From Thermohalobaculum sp039030915 (GTDB taxonomy: Bacteria; Pseudomonadota; Alphaproteobacteria; Rhodobacterales; Rhodobacteraceae), in assembly GCA_039030915.1 (NCBI GenBank), contig JBCCDG010000075.1, forward strand, positions 1 to 19,814: a DNA stretch of 19,814 bases, given 5' to 3'. Made by a program: the position numbers and the translations under genes. Below the pieces are notes generated by a model. The model worked only from the letters and a program-made list of their open reading frames with translations, did no database searches and was not told where the DNA came from. This document shows, one piece after another, positions 1-8,548 of this stretch; the first letter of the stretch is position 1, and every line of letters begins with the position of its first letter.

Positions 1-2299
1 GGAGATCCCACCACTCGGTCTGGAGCCATTCCTCCAGATGTCCGTGCACGCGCTCCGAGCCGCCCGTCGTCGTGTGGCAGAGGAAGCTTTCGGGGCCGAG
101 GCGGACGACGACCCCGTCGTCGAACACAAAGCCGTTCTCGTTGCACATGAGGCCGTAGCGGCAGCGGCCCTCCTTCAACGTCGACATCATGTTGGTGTAC
201 ATGCGGTCGAGGAAACGTCCGGCATCCGGCCCCTTCACCAGGATCTTGCCGAGGGTCGAGGCGTCGAGGAGGCCCACCTTCTCCCGCGCATTCAGCACCT
301 CGCGGCGCACCGCACCCTCGCGGCTCTCGCCCTTGCGGCGGTAGCAGTACGGCCGCTCCCAATCCCCGACCGGCTCGAAATCCGCGCCGTTCTCGCGATG
401 CCAGGCATGCATCATCGTCTGGCGCACGGGCTTGAAGAGCGCGCCCTTGGCGGGCCCCGTTATCGCGCCGAGGGAGATCGGCGTATATGGCGGGCGAAAC
501 GTCGTGGTGCCGACTTCGGGGATCGTCACGCCAAGCTGCTCCGCCAGGAGCGCCAGGCCGTTGATGTTCGAGGTCTTGCCCTGATCAGTTGCCATGCCGA
601 GCGTCGTGTAGCGCTTGGTGTGCTCCACGCTCTCATAGCCCTCGCGCGCGGCCAGCATCACATCGGCCGCCGAGACGTCGTTCTGGAAGTCCACGAAGTG
701 CTTGGTGCCGTGGCGCTGCTTGCCGAGCCCGGGGCTCATCCAGTGAGGACGGATCGGCGCCTCGTCCGGCTCGGACACCGACGGCATGACTGCGGCGCGC
801 GCCTCGAAGCCGGCGGCAGCCGCTGCGGCCCTGCCCGCCTCGGCAGCATCGGCCAGCATGGCCGCGGTACCGAGATGGCCGTTCGCGGTGCCCGCGCAGC
901 GCGTCGTCACTTCCCCCGCAGCACCCGTCGGCGCCCCCCTCTCGGGCGCAGGCCGGAACATGACCCCGTCTTCGTCCCAGCAGAGCTTGCCGCCGCAATG
1001 GCTGTAGAGATGGACGACGGGCGACCACCCACCGGACATCGCGACGAGATCGACCGCCAGCCGCGCGGTATCACCGATCAACCCGGCCTTGGTAATACGG
1101 CCATGATGAACGAACTCGACCGTCTTGCTCCCCTCCACCTTGGCGATGGCATGACCTTCGTGCACGGGGATCTGGAGCGCGCGCACCTTCGCGGGCAGCG
1201 CGCCGTCCGCGCGGCTCCTCGTGTCGAGAACCGCCTTCACCTGCGCTCCCGCCTCATGGAGCGCGATGGCGGTGCGATAGGCATCGTCGTTATTGGCGAC
1301 GACGACGGCGCGCTTTCCGGGGCAGACGCCCCAGAGCCGGACATAGTCGCGGACCGCCGCGGCCAGCATGACGCCCGGCCGGTCGTTGCAGGCGAAGGTC
1401 AGCGGGCGCTCGATGGCGCCGGTCGCCACGACGATCTGCTTGGCGCGCACCTTCCACAGCCGGTGGCGCGGCCCCGGCTCACCGGGCTGATGGTCGCGCA
1501 AGCGTTCGTAGAGGAGCGACCAGCCGTGATCGTAGAGCCCCGCCCCCATCGTCCGCCTGCGCATCCGCAGGTTCGGCATGGCCGCAAGCGCCTCGACCTC
1601 GGCCGCCGCGTGGTCGGCGGCCTGACGGCCCCCGATCTCGATGTCGGTCTCCGCGAGCGCCCGGCCGCCCCAATGCGCCGTCTGCTCGACGAGCAGCACA
1701 TCCGCGCCCGCCTCTGCCGCCGCCCGCGCCGCCGCGAGGCCCGCGAGCCCGCCGCCGATGACCAGCACGTCGCAGAACGCATGGAAGTGCTCGTAGCTGT
1801 CAGGATCCTCCGCCTCGGGCGCCTTGCCGAGGCCCGCCGCCTGCCGGATGAAGGGCTCAAACACATGCTTCCACGCCACCTTCGGCTTCATGAAGGTCTT
1901 GTAGTAGAAGCCCGCCGAGAAGACCGGCGCCATCTCGGCGACGGCGGCGTTGAGCGCGCCTACATCCGTCTCGAGGCTCGGCCAGTGGTTCTGGCTTATC
2001 GCCTCGAGCCCGTCGAAGAGTTCGGTGGTCGTCGCACGCTGGTTGGGCTCGAAGCGTGGGCCGGCGGGCGTTGCCGCACCGACGCCCATCAGCGCGTTCG
2101 GCTCCTCCGCGCCGGAGGCCATGATGCCGCGCGGACGGTGATACTTGAAGCTGCGCCCGCCGACGACGCGCCCGTTCGCGTGAAGCGCCGCGGCCAGCGT
2201 GTCGCCCTCGTAGCCCGTCATCTCCTGCCCGTCGAAACGGAACTTGAGCGGCTTCGAACGGTCGATGACCCGGCCCATGCCGGAAACGCGATGTGCCAT
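1..2299 (-). CDS. soxA: Sarcosine oxidase subunit alpha, C-terminus cut by window edge
   Basis: Largest subunit of heterotetrameric sarcosine oxidase, which oxidatively demethylates sarcosine to glycine and passes the one-carbon unit to tetrahydrofolate. The first 766 codons are present; the family is about 1000 residues, so roughly the last quarter lies outside. Residues 18-60 form the N-terminal ferredoxin-like domain, with GRSFKYHRPRG near 48-58. Residues 177-190 carry the dinucleotide-binding stretch CDVLVIGGGLAGLAA. After about residue 600 the sequence becomes the folate-binding GcvT-like domain, and the fragment ends in EEWLQTEWWDL. The ATG lies 3 bases after the soxD stop, so the two are an operon. 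High confidence from length, order and motifs. Confidence 0.95.
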   Translation of the reverse strand, partial: MAHRVSGMGRVIDRSKPLKFRFDGQEMTGYEGDTLAAALHANGRVVGGRSFKYHRPRGIMASGAEEPNALMGVGAATPAGPRFEPNQRATTTELFDGLEAISQNHWPSLETDVGALNAAVAEMAPVFSAGFYYKTFMKPKVAWKHVFEPFIRQAAGLGKAPEAEDPDSYEHFHAFCDVLVIGGGLAGLAAARAAAEAGADVLLVEQTAHWGGRALAETDIEIGGRQAADHAAAEVEALAAMPNLRMRRRTMGAGLYDHGWSLLYERLRDHQPGEPGPRHRLWKVRAKQIVVATGAIERPLTFACNDRPGVMLAAAVRDYVRLWGVCPGKRAVVVANNDDAYRTAIALHEAGAQVKAVLDTRSRADGALPAKVRALQIPVHEGHAIAKVEGSKTVEFVHHGRITKAGLIGDTARLAVDLVAMSGGWSPVVHLYSHCGGKLCWDEDGVMFRPAPERGAPTGAAGEVTTRCAGTANGHLGTAAMLADAAEAGRAAAAAAGFEARAAVMPSVSEPDEAPIRPHWMSPGLGKQRHGTKHFVDFQNDVSAADVMLAAREGYESVEHTKRYTTLGMATDQGKTSNINGLALLAEQLGVTIPEVGTTTFRPPYTPISLGAITGPAKGALFKPVRQTMMHAWHRENGADFEPVGDWERPYCYRRKGESREGAVRREVLNAREKVGLLDASTLGKILVKGPDAGRFLDRMYTNMMSTLKEGRCRYGLMCNENGFVFDDGVVVRLGPESFLCHTTTGGSERVHGHLEEWLQTEWWDL

Positions 2300-2302
2300 G
2301 GC

Positions 2303-2632
2303 TCAGCTCCAGTCCGAGGGCTGCCAGTCGGGACGGCGCGCCTTCACGGCGGCAATCACGTCCTCGGGGATCTCGCTCACCTGTGCGGGATAGGTCGCAA
2401 AGACCTCCAGGGTCACGGTGCAGCGCGCGGCGTGGAACCACTTGCCGCAGCCATAGGCGTGCCGCCAGCGCTCGAAATGCACACCGCGTGGGTTCTTGCG
2501 GGTAAAGAGGTAGTCGGAGAAGGCATTGTCGCTCGCATCCGGACCCATGCGCTTCAGATGCGCCTCGCCGCCCGGGTGGAGCTCCGTCTCGGAACAGCGC
2601 GCCCCGCAGCATGGACAAGTCAGGATCAGCAT
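2303..2632 (-). CDS. soxD: Sarcosine oxidase subunit delta
   Basis: 109-residue zinc-binding small subunit of heterotetrameric sarcosine oxidase. It begins MLILTCPCCGARC, and Cys6, Cys9, His58 and Cys62 (in RWRHAYGCGKWF) match the spacing of the structural zinc ligands known for this subunit. The length is normal for the family. It is followed after 3 bases by soxA. In most Rhodobacterales the preceding gene is soxB (beta subunit, with the sarcosine-oxidising flavin site), but no soxB reading frame, even partial, is present upstream. This gene therefore appears to be first in its transcription unit here. Confidence 0.95.
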   Translation of the reverse strand: MLILTCPCCGARCSETELHPGGEAHLKRMGPDASDNAFSDYLFTRKNPRGVHFERWRHAYGCGKWFHAARCTVTLEVFATYPAQVSEIPEDVIAAVKARRPDWQPSDWS

Positions 2633-2895
2633 CGGCGTCGCTCCTCAGCCCGTGGCCGCCTCTCGTGATCCTGCACCGTCGCCGCTGGCGGCGCGCAATG
2701 GTTTCCGATCACGATCGGCGTCATAGCGGGCGGCGGGGCGAGCCGATCACCCGATCTCGCCCCTTCATCGACCGGGAGCGACGGGAGAGCGGCCGCGCCC
2801 GTCCGGCCAGCGCGACCCGTCGTCGCTCCACGCCGCCTGTGCTATGGTAAATGCAGCGTGCGGGGATGCGCGTCAGGGGCAGGAGGGGGCTGGCA
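2633..2895. other. Divergent intergenic region between soxD and a membrane-protein gene
   Basis: 263 bases between the two divergent start codons. No frame on either strand reads as a protein I recognise; the short minus-strand frames are rich in Arg and Pro, as expected of GC-rich non-coding DNA. Promoters for both directions should lie here. I see no convincing -35/-10 pair. A purine-rich AGGAGGGGG at 2881-2889 is the ribosome binding site of the rightward gene. Confidence 0.5.
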
Positions 2896-3390
2896 ATGAA
2901 CGAGGAAGTCGGCAACGCGGCGGCGGTGCGGCGGCAGGGTGAGACCGATCAGGATCTCACCTCGCTCCTTGGTGGTGACGCTCTGGTCGTCGAAGGGCTC
3001 GAATGGACGGGCGCGATGCATCCGGCGGTTTATGTCACCATCGGGCTTCTCATCATCGCTGTGCCGCTGTTTCTCTTCCTCGTCGTCTACCGCAAGCCGG
3101 CCGGCCCGCGGGAGGACACCGGGCTCCAGCGCAACATCGCGACGCACTGGTCCGAGCTCGGCTATGGCGACGGCATCTATGGCGACGCAGCCATGCGCCG
3201 GGCCCATGCGGAGATGGCGCCCGGCGACTTGCCGGAAGTGAGCGGGGAGCCTGCGGATGCAGGCTATCGCAGCCATCTGAGCCGCCTCCTCGGCAAATGG
3301 CGCCGCGAGGGCGCGCCAGGCGAGCGGCGGCTACTCCGCCGGCGCCTTGGCGGCGGCGCGGACGGTTCCGATGACGGCGGGGACCACTGA
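2896..3390 (+). CDS. Hypothetical single-pass membrane protein
   Basis: 164-residue protein of unrecognised family. The ATG at 2896 is chosen over the in-frame ATG at 2851 because a strong Shine-Dalgarno AGGAGGGGG sits at 2881-2889. One transmembrane helix spans about residues 44-65 (AVYVTIGLLIIAVPLFLFLV). A polar acidic N-terminal segment precedes it, and a longer tail follows, ending in an Arg-rich then Asp/Gly-rich stretch. It lies 74 bases before the exonuclease gene on the same strand and may be cotranscribed with it. The hydrophobic helix and the ribosome binding site argue for a real gene; the function is unknown. Confidence 0.65.
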   Translation: MNEEVGNAAAVRRQGETDQDLTSLLGGDALVVEGLEWTGAMHPAVYVTIGLLIIAVPLFLFLVVYRKPAGPREDTGLQRNIATHWSELGYGDGIYGDAAMRRAHAEMAPGDLPEVSGEPADAGYRSHLSRLLGKWRREGAPGERRLLRRRLGGGADGSDDGGDH

Positions 3391-3464
3391 TCGCAAGGCG
3401 CAGCCACACCGGACCATCGCGCCACCGACTTGCCCGCCGCCCAAGGGCGCTTACGTCGCCCTCC

Positions 3465-4466
3465 ATGCGAGCCCGCGACCTCCTCACGCTGACCGACGAG
3501 GGGCTCTACTGCCCCGCCGGCGGCTTTCATATCGACCCCGTGCGCCCGGTGGCACGCGCGGTCGTCACCCATGCGCATGGGGACCATTGCCGGCCGGGGC
3601 ACGAGGCGCTCCTCGCAAGCCCCGAGACCGAGGTCATCGCGAGGGCGCGCTACGGGGAGGAGGCGTTCGGCACGACCCAGGCCCTCGACTACGGCGAGGT
3701 GCTGCGCATCGGCGACGTCGACCTCCGCCTTGCACCTGCCGGCCACGTGCTCGGCTCCGCGCAGGTGGTGATCGAGATGGGCGGCAAGCGTGCCGTGGTC
3801 TCGGGCGACTACAAGAGACGGGGCGATCCCTCCTGCGCGCCATTCGAACTCGTGCCCTGCGATCTCTTCGTGACCGAGGCGACCTTCGGCCTGCCCGTCT
3901 TCCGCCACCCGCCGGTCGAGGGGGAGATCGCGAAGCTCCTGCGCTCGCTCGAAACCTTTCCGGAGCGGGCGCATGCCGTCGGCGCCTACGCCCTCGGCAA
4001 GGCGCAACGGCTGCTGATGGAGCTTCGGGCCGCCGGCTATGACCGGCCCATCTGGCTCCACGGTGCGCTGATCAAGCTCTGCGAGACCTATCGCAGCCTC
4101 GGCCTCGATCTCGGCGAGACGCGATATGCAACCGCCGCCGATGGCAGCGAGACCAAGGGCGCCATCGTCCTCGCGCCACCCTCCGCGCTGGCCGACACAT
4201 GGTGCCGCCGCTTGCCCGAACCGGTGATCGGGGCTGCCTCGGGATGGATGCGCGTGCGCCAGCGCGCCAAGCAGCGCGGGGTGGAGCTCGCCATGGTGAT
4301 CTCGGACCATGCGGACTGGGACGAGCTCTGCACCACGATCCTGGAGACCGGCGCCTCGGAAGTGTGGGTCACCCATGGCGCGGAGGAAGCGCTCTGCCAC
4401 TGGTGCGCCGAACGTGGCATCGAGGCCCGCCCCCTCAGCATCGCGGGCCGCGGGGAGGAGGAGTAA
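3465..4466 (+). CDS. Ligase-associated DNA exonuclease, metallo-beta-lactamase fold
   Basis: 333-residue cytoplasmic nuclease of the metallo-beta-lactamase/beta-CASP superfamily, resembling mRNA 3'-end processing factors and matching the exonuclease of the ligase-associated DNA damage response group. The metal-binding motif THAHGDH is at residues 35-41. Further signatures are PAGHVLGSAQ (about 90-100), VVSGDYKRRGDPS (about 110-122) and, near the C-terminus, ISDHADWDEL and VWVTHGAEEA. The predicted role is DNA end processing before sealing by the partner ATP-dependent ligase. That ligase is normally the next gene; here it is 2.5 kb away, beyond rlmJ and an RTX gene. Family assignment is firm; the exact substrate is inferred. 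Confidence 0.9.
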   Translation: MRARDLLTLTDEGLYCPAGGFHIDPVRPVARAVVTHAHGDHCRPGHEALLASPETEVIARARYGEEAFGTTQALDYGEVLRIGDVDLRLAPAGHVLGSAQVVIEMGGKRAVVSGDYKRRGDPSCAPFELVPCDLFVTEATFGLPVFRHPPVEGEIAKLLRSLETFPERAHAVGAYALGKAQRLLMELRAAGYDRPIWLHGALIKLCETYRSLGLDLGETRYATAADGSETKGAIVLAPPSALADTWCRRLPEPVIGAASGWMRVRQRAKQRGVELAMVISDHADWDELCTTILETGASEVWVTHGAEEALCHWCAERGIEARPLSIAGRGEEE

Positions 4467-4540
4467 GGGGCGCCATGCGACGTCTGGACAGGCGTCGGTG
4501 ACGACGGCCAGCGTTTCCGCAGGCCGCACCAGCGGTGGCG

Positions 4541-5374
4541 CTAGGCGGAGACGAAGGCCGCTTCCTCTAGGACTGGTGCACAGGGGCGCCACGCGTCGCT
4601 CAGCGCCCCGCGCATCCGGCCGTCGAGCCCCGAGAAGAGCAACCCCGACCCCGTCATGCCCCGGGGCGGCGGGTCGCGGTACGCCGCCTCGTGACGGTCG
4701 AGCCCGGGGCCGAGCGCCTCGGCCATCCGCGCCACCATCGCCTCGTGCCGGCCCGCAGGCAGGATCGGGTACCAGAGCATCACGATCCCCGCAGGCCAGG
4801 CCCGCGAGAGCGCGATCGCCGTCTCCGCCGCCGCGCCATACTCGTCCTTCACCTCGTAGGACGGGTCGATCAGGGCGAGGCCCGGCCGCGCGCCCGGCTT
4901 CAGGCGGCGAAGCGCCTCGTGCCCGTCCTCGTCCGAGAGCTCCACATAAGGCCCGTCCTCCCCCCGGCCATGCGCATCGAGCCGCCCGCGCGCCCGTCGC
5001 AGCGCCCGCAGCTCCGCCGGGTGGCGCTCATGCAGGACCATTCTGTCCGCACCGGTCAGGAGCGTCGCCGCGACCGCCGGCGATCCGGGATAGGCCGTCG
5101 CACCGTCGCGTGCCCGCAGAGCCGTCAGCGCGTTCCAGAACGGCCCCTCGGGCGGCCCGTCCGGCAGCGCCTCGGCCACACGGCCGAGACCCGCTTCGGC
5201 CTCGCCCGTCTTGGCGGATTCCGCGCCGCTCAGATCATAGAGCCCACGCCCGGCATGGCTCTCGGCATAAAGCGCGCCGCGCCCCGCCAGCCCGGCCAGA
5301 AGCACGCCAAGGGCAACGTGCTTGTGGAGATCGGCGGGGGAGGCAGCGTGATACGCATGTTGATAGGAGAGCAT
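4541..5374 (-). CDS. rlmJ: 23S rRNA (adenine(2030)-N6)-methyltransferase RlmJ
   Basis: 277-residue SAM-dependent methyltransferase that in E. coli methylates A2030 of 23S rRNA (formerly the ComJ/DUF519 family). The hallmark N-terminus MLSYQHAYHAASPADLHKH is intact, followed by YPGSP near residue 95. The catalytic-type motif reads LIDPSYE where E. coli has DPPY. The length is normal. It lies convergent to the exonuclease gene with 74 bases between stops, and is divergent from the RTX gene across a lower-GC gap. It separates the exonuclease from its ligase partner, so it or the whole rlmJ-RTX segment may have been inserted there. Confidence 0.93.
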   Translation of the reverse strand: MLSYQHAYHAASPADLHKHVALGVLLAGLAGRGALYAESHAGRGLYDLSGAESAKTGEAEAGLGRVAEALPDGPPEGPFWNALTALRARDGATAYPGSPAVAATLLTGADRMVLHERHPAELRALRRARGRLDAHGRGEDGPYVELSDEDGHEALRRLKPGARPGLALIDPSYEVKDEYGAAAETAIALSRAWPAGIVMLWYPILPAGRHEAMVARMAEALGPGLDRHEAAYRDPPPRGMTGSGLLFSGLDGRMRGALSDAWRPCAPVLEEAAFVSA

Positions 5375-5614
5375 TTCGGTCCAGTCCCGCGCGGCGGAAT
5401 GATCGCTGCAATTGCGCTCTCCGCGCGCAGCGGACGTACTTCACCGCGTCGATTACATCACCTGCCGAATAAATCGAAGCCCTTTGCCTTCACATTATGA
5501 CCCCTCATCACCTCGTTATGGAATTCTTCAAACAATAACCACAATTAGGCAGCGAATTGGTGTTTCGGTCTCCGACTGCCAAATGTCAACGTGTTGTTCA
5601 CGAGGATTACAGAT
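5375..5614. other. Lower-GC intergenic region upstream of the RTX gene
   Basis: 240 bases between divergent starts. Positions 5450-5614 are visibly poorer in GC than the flanking DNA (for example the run around 5520-5550). It should carry the promoter of the RTX gene, but I cannot pick out a consensus promoter. GAGGA at 5602-5606 acts as a ribosome binding site for the ATG at 5615. Confidence 0.5.
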
Positions 5615-6871
5615 ATGTTTGGGTTCAATCCCTTCGCCGTCTTTACCAATCATGGCAGCAGTTCGTCGCCGGCATCTTCGCCTGAACCGTTTCAGCCGAT
5701 CTTCGGCTTTAGTTTCGACGACGATGACGAGAGCACGGGGATCCCGCTCCTCGACAGCGCGCTGTCGGTGTTCCAGCCGGGCCTCATGTTCGTGGACAGC
5801 TATCTGACCGAGCTGGGTAATGACGGGATACCCTTTGTCGGCGACGACGAGCGGGAGGGAACGGACGAAGACGACATCATCATCGGCCTCACTGGCGACG
5901 ACACGATCAACGGCAACGACGGCGACGATTTCATCGAAGCCGGACCGGGCGACGATGTCGTCGAGGGCGGCGGCGGCAGCAACACCATCTTCGGCGGACG
6001 CGGAGATGACGTGCTCCGAAGCGCCGGGACACCGAAGGTGATCGCCGTCTTCAACGAGGGCGGCACGGAGGATCTCGATGTCTTCGAGGTCTTTCTTGTC
6101 GCTGGAACCACCGTCAGCTTCGATATCGATGGCGGCTCCGGCACGCCGGGCAGCACATCCGTCGACACCGTGCTGAGCGTGAACGGGCCAAACGGCGAGT
6201 TTTTCAACAATGACGACAGCCCGCTCGACCCTGGATCGTTGAGCGGTCTCGACCCCTTCCTCGAAATCGTCGTTCCGTCGACGGGGACGTATACGATCAC
6301 CGTTGGAGAGTTTCCGCCCCCGAGCCCGGCAACCAACCCGGTCGATCCCGGCGAAACCTTCACGCTCATTGTGTCGATTCCCAACGATGAAGTGCCAGTC
6401 AGCAATGTGGATGGTGGGCCCGGCGACGACATGCTGATCGCGGGCGAGGGTATCGACATCTTCACGGGCGGGCCGGGCAGTGACGTCTTCAAACTCCTGC
6501 TGAGCAATTCGGGCATTGCCAACACCACGCACATCACCGATTTCCAGCCCTTTTCAGGGGCGGGCAACGATGCGGATATCATTGAGATCTCCGGCCTCAT
6601 ACCGCCGGCGATCAACCCGGAATTCGTCACGCGCACCGGCCCCTTCCTTGAGAACGGCGATTTTCTCGCGAGCTTTGTCATCCAGGCTGCCGCCTTCGTT
6701 TTCACGGAGTTCGAGGGCAGTACACAGATCATCATCGATGACCGGGACAACTTCGTTAACGGCAACGAGATGGTGGTGGTGCTCGAGGGGACGACGCTGG
6801 CCGATCTCAGCACCGACGGTGTTGCTGGCATCCAAGCGGCGGATATCGACGCGATCTTCGACTTCGTCTGA
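5615..6871 (+). CDS. Secreted RTX (hemolysin-type calcium-binding) protein with PPC-like domain
   Basis: 418-residue acidic protein with no N-terminal signal peptide. The ATG at 5615 is chosen because GAGGA lies 8 bases upstream; an in-frame GTG at 5591 is less likely. Residues 82-135 hold tandem calcium-binding nonapeptides (GLTGDDTIN, GNDGDDFIE, AGPGDDVVE and two more). Residues 141-256 resemble a bacterial pre-peptidase C-terminal (PPC) beta-sandwich, with DVFEVFLVAGTTVSFDI and GTYTITV. A second short RTX block is at 267-291. The C-terminus ends in hydrophobic FDFV, typical of type I secretion substrates. No ABC exporter or membrane fusion gene is nearby. It is probably an extracellular protein; no catalytic domain is recognisable. 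Confidence 0.88.
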   Translation: MFGFNPFAVFTNHGSSSSPASSPEPFQPIFGFSFDDDDESTGIPLLDSALSVFQPGLMFVDSYLTELGNDGIPFVGDDEREGTDEDDIIIGLTGDDTINGNDGDDFIEAGPGDDVVEGGGGSNTIFGGRGDDVLRSAGTPKVIAVFNEGGTEDLDVFEVFLVAGTTVSFDIDGGSGTPGSTSVDTVLSVNGPNGEFFNNDDSPLDPGSLSGLDPFLEIVVPSTGTYTITVGEFPPPSPATNPVDPGETFTLIVSIPNDEVPVSNVDGGPGDDMLIAGEGIDIFTGGPGSDVFKLLLSNSGIANTTHITDFQPFSGAGNDADIIEISGLIPPAINPEFVTRTGPFLENGDFLASFVIQAAAFVFTEFEGSTQIIIDDRDNFVNGNEMVVVLEGTTLADLSTDGVAGIQAADIDAIFDFV

Positions 6872-6949
6872 GCCCGCCCACCGGGACCGCATGCGATGAG
6901 ATCGGCGGAACGGTATGGCCGTCCGCGCCGGGCTCGCTAGTTCTGGGGC

Positions 6950-8548
6950 ATGCGCCCCTTTGCCAGTCTCCTCGAAAGCCTCCTCTTCACGCCTTCGCGC
7001 AACGCGAAGCTGCGGCTCATGCAGCGCTACTTCGCGGAGACGCCTGATCCCGACCGGGGCTGGGCGCTTGCGGCGCTGTCGGACGGGGTGGACCTGCCCG
7101 CGATCTCCGCAAGCCGCATCCGCGGGCTGGTGGAGGAGCGGGTCGATCCGGTGCTCTTCGCGCTTTCCTACGACTATGTGGGCGATCTGGCGGAGACGGT
7201 CGCGCTCATCTGGCCGGCGCCCGGTGGCGCCCCGCCCACCGAGGGCCTCGGCGAGACACCCAGGCTGGGCGAGGTGGTCGAGCGCCTGCGCGCCGCCTCC
7301 CGCACCGAGATCGGCGGTGTCTTCGCGGCCCTTCTCGACCGGATGGGCCCCTCCGAGCGGCTCGCCCTCATCAAGCTCGTCACCGGCGGCATGCGCGTCG
7401 GCGTCTCCTCCCGGCTCGCGCGCACCGCGCTCGCGCAATGGTCGGGCCGCCCGCTCGACCGGATCGAGGAGCTCTGGTTCGGCGTCGAGCAGCCCTATAC
7501 CGAGCTCTTCGCCTGGCTCGACGGCGGCCCGGAGCCGACGGTCGATCTCAGCCTCGCCTTCCGGCCGATGATGCTGGCCCATCCGGTGGAGGAGCGCTGG
7601 TCGGAGCTCGATCCCGCGGCGTATCTGGCCGAGTGGAAATGGGACGGCATCCGCGTGCAGGCGGCCAGCTTCGGCGGTGAGCGTCGGCTCTACAGCCGCA
7701 CCGGCGAGGATATCGCGCAGGCCTTTCCCGACGTGATCGCCAGCATGGAGTGGGAGGGCTGCGTCGACGGCGAGCTTCTCGTCATCAAGGGAGGCGAGGT
7801 GGCGTCCTTCGCCGCCCTCCAGCGCCGGCTCGGCCGCAAGCAGGTGGGCGCCAGGCTCCTCGCGGAGGCACCGGCGGCGATGCGGCTCTACGACATCCTT
7901 CACGACGGGGAGCAGGATACGCGCGCCCTGCCCTTCGCAAGGCGCCGCGACGCCCTCGAGCGCTGGCACGGACGCTGGCTGCCAGACCGCACAGATCTCT
8001 CCGAGCTCGTGCCCTTCGACGACTGGCAGACGCTCGAGACGCTGCGGGACGGCGCGCGGGCGGACGGTCAGGAAGGGCTGATGCTGAAACGCCACGACAG
8101 CATCTACGAAGGCGGCCGCCCCGTGGGCCCGTGGTTCAAGTGGAAGCGCGAGCCGCTGACGGCGGATTGCGTGCTGGTCTATGCCCAGCGGGGTCACGGC
8201 AAGCGCTCGAGCTTCTACTCGGATTACACCTTCGCCGCCTGGACGCAGGCGAAGCCGGGGGAAAACGCGCTCAGCCTCGTGCCCGTCGGCAAGGCCTATT
8301 CGGGCTACACGGACGAGGAGCTGAAGAAGCTCGACCGCTGGATCAGGAACAACACCATCGAGCGCTTCGGGCCGGTGCGCTCGGTCGAGCCTGCGCTCGT
8401 GCTGGAGGTCGCCTTCGACGCGGTGCAGCGCTCGACCCGGCACAAATCCGGCATCGCGATGCGCTTTCCCCGCATCAAGCGCATCCGCTGGGACAAGCCT
8501 GCGGATGAGGCGGACCGGCTGGAGACGCTGGAGGCGATGATCCCCTGA
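6950..8548 (+). CDS. ATP-dependent DNA ligase (ligase-associated DNA damage response type)
   Basis: 532-residue ATP-dependent DNA ligase that seals nicks through a lysine-AMP intermediate. Residues 1-200 form an N-terminal helical DNA-binding domain (with LIKLVTGGMRVGVSSRL near 140-156). The adenylation motif EWKWDGIRVQ places the nucleophile at Lys230. Other signatures follow: YSRTGEDI, DGELLV, QEGLMLKRHDS and WFKWKRE. The C-terminal OB-fold ends in SGIAMRFPRIKRIRWDKP. This is the bacterial form with the N-terminal domain, distinct from LigD; it has no Ku or primase partners here. It starts 78 bases after the RTX stop. The cognate exonuclease is upstream at 3465, separated by two unrelated genes. 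Confidence 0.93.
   Translation: MRPFASLLESLLFTPSRNAKLRLMQRYFAETPDPDRGWALAALSDGVDLPAISASRIRGLVEERVDPVLFALSYDYVGDLAETVALIWPAPGGAPPTEGLGETPRLGEVVERLRAASRTEIGGVFAALLDRMGPSERLALIKLVTGGMRVGVSSRLARTALAQWSGRPLDRIEELWFGVEQPYTELFAWLDGGPEPTVDLSLAFRPMMLAHPVEERWSELDPAAYLAEWKWDGIRVQAASFGGERRLYSRTGEDIAQAFPDVIASMEWEGCVDGELLVIKGGEVASFAALQRRLGRKQVGARLLAEAPAAMRLYDILHDGEQDTRALPFARRRDALERWHGRWLPDRTDLSELVPFDDWQTLETLRDGARADGQEGLMLKRHDSIYEGGRPVGPWFKWKREPLTADCVLVYAQRGHGKRSSFYSDYTFAAWTQAKPGENALSLVPVGKAYSGYTDEELKKLDRWIRNNTIERFGPVRSVEPALVLEVAFDAVQRSTRHKSGIAMRFPRIKRIRWDKPADEADRLETLEAMIP

Noticed and set aside
38..2668. 876-codon open frame on the plus strand
   Set aside because: It lies antisense to soxA and soxD, is dominated by Arg, His and Ala, and has no recognisable domain. 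Long antisense frames are expected in GC-rich coding DNA.
2633..2850. Remnant of soxB upstream of soxD
   Set aside because: All three minus-strand frames were read. None shows the beta-subunit C-terminal sequence or flavin motifs.
5800..6831. 343-codon Ser/Pro/Thr-rich frame antisense to the RTX gene
   Set aside because: It is the complement of Gly-Asp-rich calcium-binding repeats. No signal peptide, domain or ribosome binding site of its own.
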